The notes below the pieces were generated by a model. That model was not told the origin of the DNA. It was given only the letters and a program-made list of their open reading frames with translations, and did no database searches. The position numbers and the translations under genes are program-made. Shown one piece after another: positions 56,816-64,000 of a DNA stretch of 64,000 nucleotides (positions are counted from its first letter, which is position 1; each line of letters starts with the position of its first letter). Location of the stretch: assembly GCA_007115705.1 (NCBI GenBank), contig QXEO01000217.1, positions 62,001 through 126,000 on the forward strand, in the 5' to 3' direction. This DNA is from Dactylis glomerata. Lineage: Eukaryota > Streptophyta > Magnoliopsida > Poales > Poaceae.

Positions 56816-56835
56816 TCTCAACAAAAAAAGTAATG

Positions 56836-57225
56836 CCCAAAAGAAATGGAAATTCGTGAAAGTTCATCATTTTACCGTGAAAAGTAAAGCCTACAAGAAA
56901 TGGAAATTTGTGATAGTTTATCATTTCAGCGTGAAAAGTAATGCCTACAAGAAATGGAAATTCGTGATAGTTTATCATTTCAGCGTGAAAAGTAATGCCT
57001 ACAAGAAATGGAAATTCGTGATAGTTTATCATTTTACCGTGAAAAGTAATGCGTAAAAGAAATGGAAATTCGTGATAGTTCATCATTTTACCGTGAAAAG
57101 TAAAGCCTACAAGCAATGGAAATTCGTGATAGTTTATCATTTCAACATGAAAAGTAATGCCTACAAGAAATGGAAATTCGTGATAGTTTATCATTTTACC
57201 GTGAAAAGTAATGCCTAAAAGAAAT
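56836..57225. repeat. 54-bp minisatellite, about 7 copies
   Basis: AAGAAATGGAAATTCGTGAT recurs every 54 bp (56,841, 56,895, 56,949, 57,003 and on). Because 54 is a multiple of three, one minus-strand frame (57,365-56,811, 184 codons) stays open through it as an 18-residue repeat (FPFLVGITFHGKMINYHE type). I treat that frame as a by-product. Confidence 0.9.
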
Positions 57226-57414
57226 TCGTGATTACCCAACTTGTTGAATCCGGTGGCAAACTCGTCATTTAGCATACATAGAGGGGTAGTAGTTTGCCAC
57301 CGACAGATAGAGAGAGGGTGGCACGATCCTGCCCGTTTATCATAGGATCGACGGTAGGTGGGCACGATCCGTGTGACAACAGCTCGACCAATCAGGCCAA
57401 GTTTGGGCTTCTGT

Positions 57415-57960
57415 GAGAAGGGAGAGGGTAAAACTGAGTAGTATCAAGGATACAAGGGCAAGTAAATAGTAAACAGGCTAAGGAATTCAAATAAGAGATT
57501 TAGAAAAAGAAAAACACATGTTTTGTACAATGAAACCCATGTTGGCCTACCTCAAAGTATTAGCAATTCAAATATACATGAGTGTAAAAATTATGGCCTC
57601 ATTCAGACAAACTATGTTTTGGGTATAGATGTTTTGAGAAGGGGTTTGAGTGGAAAGCCATGAACCTTCATAGCTACTAGTGATTTCAGAAGTGGCCATT
57701 TGTGTGAAAACTTGATTTATATATGTTTGTTATGATTTTATTTTGCGCATGAGTTGGAGGCACTATGATTTTATTTTTTTGATTTTTTTTGCGCATGAAA
57801 TGACTCAATTAGATGGCTTAATCCCATCTGTTGACTCTCTGTTGACCAGCCACTTGAGGGTAAAACTGAGTATATTGCACTAGGCAGTATTAGTACTCGA
57901 GGGGAAAACTGAGTACAGATATTTTTCCAGTGTAAGATTCGAGGGTAGAACTGAGTACAC
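57415..57960. repeat. Internal copies of the Mutator-like end motif
   Basis: GAGGGTAAAACTGAGTA (57,423 and 57,844), GAGGGGAAAACTGAGTA (57,899) and GAGGGTAGAACTGAGTA (57,940) match the GGGGAAAACTGAGTACAACT block of the terminal repeat. They lie between the B3 and F-box halves. Confidence 0.75.
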
Positions 57961-58204
57961 GTAATGGTGCTGACGTGTAGTCCCACGGACGCGTGTCGCG
58001 GTGAGCAGCGGTTAGCCGCGCGGTGCGCGTGTTGAGACCAAAACGTCAACTGCTGAGACGAACCGTCACTTTGCTAGTACAGAGCCCCTCTCCCTCCCTC
58101 TGCACACAGTCTCATCATAACTCACGCACGCAACCACGCCTCTCACGTCCCATCACCTTCTCAAAAAAAACCCCAGCCGCCCTACGCGCGCTCCCCTGCC
58201 GGCG

Positions 58205-59562
58205 ATGGAGAAGAAGAATGCGCCAGCGGCCGTCGCCCCCGAGCCCGTCGCCTCCGAGCCCATCGCCTCCGAGCCTGTCGCATCTGAGGGCGGCGCATCC
58301 AAGCGCGGCGCCTCCGTGAACTGGGCCTCTCTTAAGGGTGACGGACCGCTTCACAAGATCGGCGACTGCTTACTGGCGAACGAGGAGTACGTGGACACCT
58401 ACGCTGCTTTGAGGCAAGTTTGTACAAATTGGCGCTCAGATCTACCTGAGCCCGACGTGCACCTGCACGAATGGATCCTGGTAGAACACGCCCTTCCACG
58501 CGCCGCTGAGTTCTCCTTCCTCAACCTCCGCACATCCCGCTACGTCACCATCGATCTAACGGAAGTTCATGCAAGGTTCAAATTCCTCCATATCTATAGA
58601 GTTAATCTATTTTGATTTTCAATCGTAAACATCTTAGTGCTGAATGTTATCTTCATCAACTCCCTTTTAGATACTACTTTGTCGGCTTTTACCGTGGCGT
58701 CATCGTGCTTGCCCAGAGGAACCAGCCGCACAAGATACGGCTTCTGAACCCACTCACAAAGACATTGAACGCTACGTTTGAGGCGCAGATGCCATCTATG
58801 ATTGTGGAGTCAGTCGCTGTAATGAAGTCCCCGACTATGTTCTTCATTTGCACAGGTTACCCCAATGAAATTGCTTGGGTCGATGAGAGCTCTCCTACTA
58901 AGGATATAGATGTAGAAGATTGGGGAGAAGGAAGATTTTCGATCGAGGAAGATTCTCTCAGTTGCCTTACCCCGTTCAATGGTGAATTGTATGCAATAGC
59001 TGTGAACAATTTTGATGTCGGAACATTAGTGTGCACCAACAATGTCCAGTTGGAGAAGCGCGCGAGCACTATCAACATGGAGACACTATTTTCATTTCTA
59101 GAACTTGGAACTGACAAGTTCTACCTTGTGGAGTCTGATGGTGATCTGCTACTTGTGTTGTTCGGCGGCAGCCCTGGCAACAGGTATTTGGAGGAAGGTC
59201 AACCATTGGTGTACCGTGTGGACACTGAGAGCCGCTCTCTCCATGCTGTCAACATTGGCAGTCGTGCCTTCTTCGTCAGTTATAAACGGTGTATCTCCGT
59301 CGACACCAGAGTGCACCCGACAGTTCGACCTGGCTGCATCTACTACGAGGGCGGTTATATCAGACAGTACTTTGATGATAGAAAGGCCTGGGATGAGTGG
59401 CCACGACTTGTGGATAGATTAGATTCCGACGGTATGAAAATAGAACAAAGGCCATACCTTTTGGAGGATCTATTGGCTGCACACTGCAGACGGAAGGAGT
59501 TCAGTCAATATTTTTTTTGTCTCATGGAATATAGCGACTCCGAAATATATGATGAAGAATGA
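58205..59562 (+). CDS. F-box / DUF295 protein, two exons, 420 aa, inside Mutator-like element
   Basis: Exon 1 is 58,205-58,575 and exon 2 is 58,671-59,562. The intron has GTTCAAAT and TCCCTTTTAG ends and the join (HA-R-YYFVG) keeps the frame, giving 420 residues. After an Ala/Pro/Glu-rich N-terminal run (repeated SEPVA/SEPIA), a degenerate F-box follows (WASLKGDGPLHKIGDCLLAN, then LRQVCTNWRSDLP). The C-terminal two thirds is the DUF295 beta-propeller-like region of grass F-box proteins (IRLLNPLTKTLN, GYPNEIAWVD, CLTPFNGELYAI, YLVESDGDLLLVLFG, FFVSYKRCISVD, IYYEGGYI). Such proteins would recruit SCF ubiquitin ligases, but substrate and activity are unknown and the F-box is poor. No stops or frameshifts. 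It is probably a captured host gene. Confidence 0.85.
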
Positions 59563-60106
59563 AGAACCTTCATGTTGGGCATACATTGCGTCTTATATTA
59601 TTTTCAGCTTAGTTTGTCGTGAATATTAACATCGTTATTGGCTTCTTTTGGCTGCTGTATGCATTTTATGTATTATACTATACTAGCTTCTAGATTAGCT
59701 TCTAGATTTGTTACCATATTGGGCAAAAAACGAGGGCCAAAAGGCAGCAATCATTGAAGAAAGACAGAAATAGAAGCTTCTCTAGATTTGATACTAATTT
59801 GGTGAAAAGAGAGAGAACTGTTTATAGAGAGAGAGGGGAAAAAGGCGCTCTGAAAAGGCGCTCTGAAAAGTCAATGCCAATTTGGCCCGAGAGAGACAGA
59901 ATCGAGCTCTCACGTACAACCAAACGCGGTCTCGTCCTGTCCCACGCGGTCCCTTTCTACCAGCCCCACGCGACGCGGCCCCACACATCAGCACGGAAAC
60001 GGTCCCTTTCTACCAGCCCCACGCGACGCGGCCCCACACGACGCGGCCCCACACGTCAGCACGGAAACGGTCAACTTAACGGGAATCCTCACGTCCGAGC
60101 TCCTTG
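59563..60106. other. Right non-genic part of Mutator-like element
   Basis: F-box gene 3' region, then short tandem copies of CCCCACGCGACGCGGCCCCA and ACGTCAGCACGGAAACGGTC (about 59,960-60,070). No gene. Confidence 0.6.
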
Positions 60107-60206
60107 AGGGTTTCAGACAACGGCTTGGGGAAAACTGAGGAAAAACTAAGGAGCTGGGGAAAACTGAGTACAACTAACGACCTGAGGGCACGAAAATAGA
60201 AATCCC
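60107..60206. repeat. Right terminal inverted repeat of Mutator-like element
   Basis: GGTTTCAGACAACGGCTTGG to AAAATAGAAATCCC, the complement of the left end, followed by TTGGATAAA. Confidence 0.92.
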
Positions 60207-62111
60207 TTGGATAAAAGTAAGAAGGTGGTGTATCTCGGGCATCGTCGATTTCTTTCGCCCAAACATCAATTGAAGAAAAAAGGCAAGCATTTCAAGGGCA
60301 AGGCAGAAGTCCGGGGCAAGCCTAAACGCCATACTGGTGATGATATATTTGATATGGTCAAAGATTTAGAAGTAATCTTTGGAAAGGGTCCTGGCAGTCT
60401 GTCTGTTCCGAATGACGCTAGCGGACATGCACCCATGTGGAAGAAGAAATCTATATTTTGGGAGCTTGAGTATTGGAAATTCCTAGAGGTCCGCTCTGCA
60501 ATCGACGTGATGCACATGACGAAGAATATTTGCGTGAACCTACTAGGATTCTTGGGCTTGTATGGGAAGACAAAAGATACACCAGAAGCACGTGAGGACC
60601 AGCACCGTATGAAAAGAAGAGACGGCATGCATCCGGAGGATTCTAAGGGTCCTGCGAGCTACGCTCTTACCAAAGAAGAGAAGGAAATCTTTTTTGAATG
60701 CCTGAGCAGTATCAAGGTCCCATCTGGATTCTCGTCAAATATAAAGGGAATAATAAATATGGCAGAGAAAAAATTCGAAAACCTAAAGTCTCATGACTGC
60801 CACGTGCTTATGACGCAATTGCTTCCGGTTGCACTGAGGGGGATTCTACCGAAAAATATTCGAGTACCAATTGTGAAGCTATGTGCATTCCTCAATGTAA
60901 TTTCGCAGAAGGTAATCAATCCAGAAGATCTATAATGGTTATAGAATGATGTGGCCCAATGTCTTGTCAGCTTCGAGTTGGTGTTCCCACCGTCCTTCTT
61001 TAATATTATGACGCGTCTCCTAGTTCACCTAGTCGAAGAGATTACCATTCTCGGTCCAGTATTTATGCACAATATGTTCCCCTTTGAGAGGTTCATGGGA
61101 ATCTTAAAGAAATATGTGCATAACCGTGCTAGGCCAGAAGGAAGCATCTCCAAGGGCTATCTAACAGAGGAGGTCATTGAGTTTTGTGTTGACTTTGTTC
61201 CTGACCTGAACCCGATTGGTCTTCCTCAATCGCGGCATGAGGGGAGACTGAGTGGAAAAGGCACGCTAGGAATGAAATCAACATACTGTATGGATGGACA
61301 TTCTTTGAGTGAAGCACACTACACAGTTTTACGAAATTCCACGTTGGTGGAGCCGTATATGGAGCGACACAAGAATATTGTACGCTCGGAAAACCTTGGG
61401 CAGTCTAACTCCTGGATTACAAAGTTGCACATGTGGACTTTTGGTGATTGGTTGTAAACACTTCTCATAAATGATGCCACTGTTGGATATGAGCTGTCCA
61501 TATTGGCCAAGAAACCATCTTCAACTATATTGACTTTCCAAGGTTACGAGATAAATGGGAATACATTTTACACGGTCGCCCAAGATAAAAAGAGCACCAA
61601 TCAAAACAGTGGTGTCCGCTTTGATGCATTACACGACAATGGGACAAAGGACACATATTATGGTTACATAGAGGAGATATGGGAACTTGACTATGGACCG
61701 TCTTTTAAGGTCCCTTTGTTTCGGTGCAAATGGGTCAAGCTGACAGGAGGCGGGGTAGTTGTAGACCAAAAGTATGGCATGGCAACAGTGGATCTCAACA
61801 ATCTTGCGTATATGGACGAACCATTCGTCCTAGCCAACGATGTCGCTCAGGTTTTCTATGTGAAGGATATGTCTACAAAACCGAGAAAGAGAAAAGATAA
61901 GAAAATGAATACATCACACGATGAGCCAAAGCGACACATTGTTCTCTCAGGGAAAAGAATCATTGTGGGAGTGGAGGACAAGACAGATATGTCAGAAGAT
62001 TATAACAAGTTTGATGAAATTCCGCCCTTCAGAGTGAACACTGACCCAACCCTCCTCTTAAACAAAGAAGATACTCCATGGTTACGGTGCAGAAAGAAAC
62101 CCCAACACTAG

Positions 62112-62238
62112 ATGGGGATGTTGGTGATGTGTAATAATGTATTAAACATTTTATGTAAATGTATGATTCTGGGTTAGTTATTCAAATTCGAACACCTTTT
62201 ATCTACTAAGTTTTGTCAGATTCAAAAGTATGCAAAAT
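62112..62238 (+). other. TNP2 3' region
   Basis: AT-rich sequence containing a diverged partial unit of the following array. Confidence 0.5.
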
Positions 62239-63006
62239 GGCAAAATAGTTAATTGTTTGAATAGTTATAATAATTGATTTTGAAAATAGAAAATAGTTTT
62301 GAATTAGTTATTCAATTTCAAACACTTTTCATATTCAAAGTTTTATCAAATTCTAAAATATGCAAAAAGAATTTTAATCAATATTGTTTTAATTGAAAAT
62401 GGCAAAATAGTTAATTGTTTGAATAGTTAGAATAATTGATTTTGAAAATAGAAAATATTTTTGAATTAGTTATTCAATTTCAAACACTTTTCATATTCAA
62501 AGTTTTATCAAATTCTAAAATATGCAAAAAGAATTTTAATCAATATTGTTTTAATTGAAAATGGCAAAATAGTTAATTGTTTGAATAGTTAGAATAATTG
62601 ATTTTGAAAATAGAAAATAGTTTTGAATTAGTTATTCAATTTCAAACACTTTTCATATTCAAAGTTTTATCAAATTCTAAAATATGCAAAAAGAATTTTA
62701 ATCAATATTGTTTTAATTGAAAATGGCAAAATAGTTAATTGTTTGAATAGTTAGAATAATTGATTTTGAAAATAGAAAATATTTTTGAATTAGTTATTCA
62801 ATTTCAATCACTTTTCATATTCAAAGTTTTATCAAATTCTAAAATATGCAAAAAGAATTTTAATCAATATTGTTTTAATTGAAAATGGCAAAATAGTTAA
62901 TTGTTTGAATAGTTAGAATAATTGATTTTGAAAATAGAAAATATTTTTGAATTAGTTATTCAATTTCAATCACTTTTCATATTCAAAGTTTTATCAAATT
63001 CTAAAA
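62239..63006 (+). repeat. 162-bp AT-rich tandem repeat, about 4.7 copies
   Basis: GGCAAAATAGTTAATTGTTT recurs at 62,239, 62,401, 62,563, 62,725 and 62,887, exactly 162 bp apart. Units are nearly identical, so the array is recently homogenised or still expanding. Confidence 0.93.
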
Positions 63007-63092
63007 TATATAGAAGTTATTCAAATTGAAATACAAAATTCATATTCAAATGAAATCTGAAAAAATATACAACATTGGCGCGCATTTATTAT

Positions 63093-63291
63093 ACCTTTAG
63101 TCCCGGTTGGTAATACCAACCGGGACTAAAGGTCTGGGCCACGGGCGCGAACCGCCCAAAGGTCTTTAATCCCGGTTGAAGCCACCATCCGGGACTAAAG
63201 ACCCTTTAGTCCCGGTTGGTGGCTTCAACCGGGACTAAAGACCCCCCCTTTAGTCCCGGTTGAAGCCACCAACCGGGACTAAAGGGGGGGG
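63093..63291. repeat. Internal block of CACTA hairpin repeats before second promoter
   Basis: Hairpins of CTTTAGTCCCGGTT and AACCGGGACTAAAG with short loops at about 63,093-63,131, 63,204-63,239 and 63,248-63,284, plus a weaker one. These match the motif of the element's left end. Confidence 0.85.
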
Positions 63292-63292
63292 G

Positions 63293-63559
63293 TATATATA
63301 GCGCCCGCCGCCCCCTTCTTCTTCCCTGGCCAACACTTAGCAGTTTCCGATCGACGCGCAGAGGAGTTCATCGCGGGAACGTTGCGGTCGCTCGTTTCCG
63401 TGACCGCCGAGCCGCCGCCGCCGCGCCGGACGTCCGCGCCACCACGCAACGCCCTACCCGAGCCGCCACGCCGCCGCGCCGCCGCGCCCGAGACAGAGAC
63501 CGAGCCGCCGCGCCCGAGACCAAGCCCGCGCCGCCGCCGTCGAGCCCCCGCGCGCACAG
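63293..63559 (+). promoter_or_regulatory. Second promoter and GC-rich leader exon of large CACTA
   Basis: TATATATA at 63,293-63,300 follows the hairpin block; a leader rich in CCG repeats ends at a good donor (CACAG|GTGAGC at 63,559/63,560). The 63-codon frame at 63,382-63,573 is Pro/Arg-rich low-complexity and may or may not be translated. This is probably the start of the second CACTA gene, mostly outside the window. Confidence 0.55.
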
Positions 63560-64000
63560 GTGAGCACATTTAGAAAAATGTTAGCAATTTTTTTTAGAAA
63601 AATAGTTAGGTTTTATGTTAGAAAAATAAGTTAGAAAAATGTAGTTAGAAAAATTTATGTTAGATTTTATGTAGTTAGAAAAATAAGTTAGAAACATTTA
63701 GAAAAATAGTTAGATTTTATGTTAGAAAAATATAGTTAGAGAAATGTAGTTAAAAAATGCTAGATAGATTTATAGAAATGCTATTAGTTAGATAATAGAA
63801 ATGCTATTTAGGTTAGATAATAGAAATTAATGCTATTAGTTAGATAACAGAAATGCTATTAGTTAGATAATAGAAATGCTATTTAGGTTAGATAATAGAA
63901 ATGCTATTAGTTAGATAATAGAAATGCTATTTAGGTTAGATAATAGAAATGCTATTAGTTAGATAATAGAAATGCTATTAGTTAGATAATAGAAATGCTA
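63560..64000 (+). repeat. AT-rich intron-like region with GTTAGATAATAGAAATGCTA repeats
   Basis: First TTAGAAAAAT-type repeats, then from about 63,750 a regular 22-25-bp repeat (TTAGATAATAGAAATGCTAT) running to the window end. Confidence 0.8.

Larger units (their letters stand above)
55062..60206. mobile_element. Mutator-like element (Pack-MULE type) with B3 and F-box genes, 5,145 bp
   Basis: Long inverted ends of about 100 bp (55,062-55,161 and 60,107-60,206), starting GGGATTTCTATTTTCGTGCC and continuing with TACTCAGTTTTCCCC blocks. The perfect 9-bp target TTGGATAAA lies at 55,053-55,061 and 60,207-60,215. No MURA/MudrA transposase is seen. Inside are two host-like genes in opposite orientation, tandem repeats and internal copies of the end motif. 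Both genes are open, in contrast to the surrounding CACTA transposase. Confidence 0.93.
53655..62111 (+). pseudogene. TNP2-type CACTA transposase, decayed and split by a Mutator-like element
   Basis: Reading one frame from ATG 53,655 to 55,061 and on from 60,216 to TAG 62,109: an N-terminal transposase-associated domain (MNRAWMYADRRSGDFIKGVH, CCPCGGCRNEK), an acidic linker, the Transposase_21 core (NACPVCSAFRYK, RHPADGSQWRKINRDFPEF, DGMNPFGEQSCSHSTWPVTL, NDIDVYLRPLVD), a DUF4218 region (FNIMTRLLVHLVEEI, FPFERFMGILKKYVHNRARP) and a DUF4216 region (YYGYIEEIWELDYG, PFVLANDVAQVFYVKD). It would cut and join CACTA ends in the nucleus. Stops at 54,171, 54,174, 54,873, 54,936, 60,933 and 61,455 break it; each fits a C-to-T or G-to-A change of Gln, Trp or Arg codons. 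The 5.1-kb insert with its 9-bp target copy is a multiple of three. Confidence 0.92.
51995..64000 (+). mobile_element. CACTA (En/Spm) transposon with TNP2, right end outside window
   Basis: The terminus CACTAGTGGAAAACCGG at 51,995 follows WSD1-like exon sequence directly. Subterminal AACCGGGACTAA-type repeats run to about 52,275. A promoter and 5' leader, tandem repeats, a TNP2-type transposase reading rightward, a 162-bp tandem array and a second promoter follow. The right terminus is not in the window. A Mutator-like element is inserted in the transposase. It belongs to the same motif family as the small CACTA at 39,694-41,799. Confidence 0.88.

Noticed and set aside
55062..60215. Frame kept across the Mutator-like insertion (5,154 bp, multiple of three) as a sign of a functional read-through or intron
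   Set aside because: Element D plus its target copy (7,023 bp) is also a multiple of three; both are plausible by chance, and both genes carry other stops.
62239..63006. Regular repeats considered as a CRISPR array
   Set aside because: Units are contiguous without unique spacers and the DNA is a plant transposon.

Overview
This is nuclear DNA of a grass, almost certainly a Triticeae species (wheat, barley or Aegilops type). The LTR families starting TGATACG, the CACTA elements with TTTAGTCCCGGTT subterminal repeats and the depth of nesting are all typical of those genomes. No bacterial or organellar genes and no tRNA or rRNA genes are seen. The window is nearly all transposable elements laid over one decayed host gene.

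Layout. (1) 1-13,618: two minus-strand Gypsy-type LTR elements of one TGATACG family (Sabrina/WHAM group; name tentative), the inner (1,914-8,932) inserted in the outer. (2) 13,619-16,430: a LINE 3' end, small MITEs and fold-backs, otherwise anonymous. (3) 16,431-51,994, minus strand: a WSD1-like wax ester synthase/diacylglycerol acyltransferase pseudogene. Its exons near 16.4-20.3 kb are separated from the catalytic exon (51.6-52.0 kb) by a 31.3-kb intron. (4) That intron is a stack of insertions with matching target-site duplications (TSDs): Harbinger-like MITE (TSD TTA) > short non-coding LTR element A (ACTAT) > Copia B, minus (AATTG) > Tat-type Gypsy C, plus (ATCAT) > TGATACG-family element D (CAGGG). 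Gypsy C also holds a SINE in its 5' LTR. Copia B also holds a Helitron, itself hit by a non-autonomous CACTA carrying an intact 3'-5' exonuclease ORF, and an 866-bp Harbinger-like element. (5) 51,995-64,000: a large CACTA element running off the window, inserted in the WSD1 catalytic exon. Its TNP2-type transposase is decayed and split by a 5,145-bp Mutator-like element carrying an intact B3-domain gene and an intact F-box/DUF295 gene.

How it fits together. TSDs and equal LTR lengths let nearly every insertion be ordered. The host gene is broken three ways: the CACTA insertion, a 13-bp frameshifting duplication, and a CAA-to-TAA stop at an exon end. Old element ORFs (TNP2, Gypsy C gag-pol, its antisense B3-like ORF, the outer element ORF) are mostly broken by stops that read as C-to-T changes of CAG, CAA or CGA codons, as expected of long-methylated DNA. 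The best leads are the TE-borne non-transposase ORFs: an antisense AT-hook/B3 ORF in Gypsy C, B3 and F-box genes in the Mutator-like element, an exonuclease in the small CACTA, and three unrelated ORF cassettes at the same site in three elements of one LTR family.

All assignments come from reading the sequence and recalled family motifs; no database search was run.
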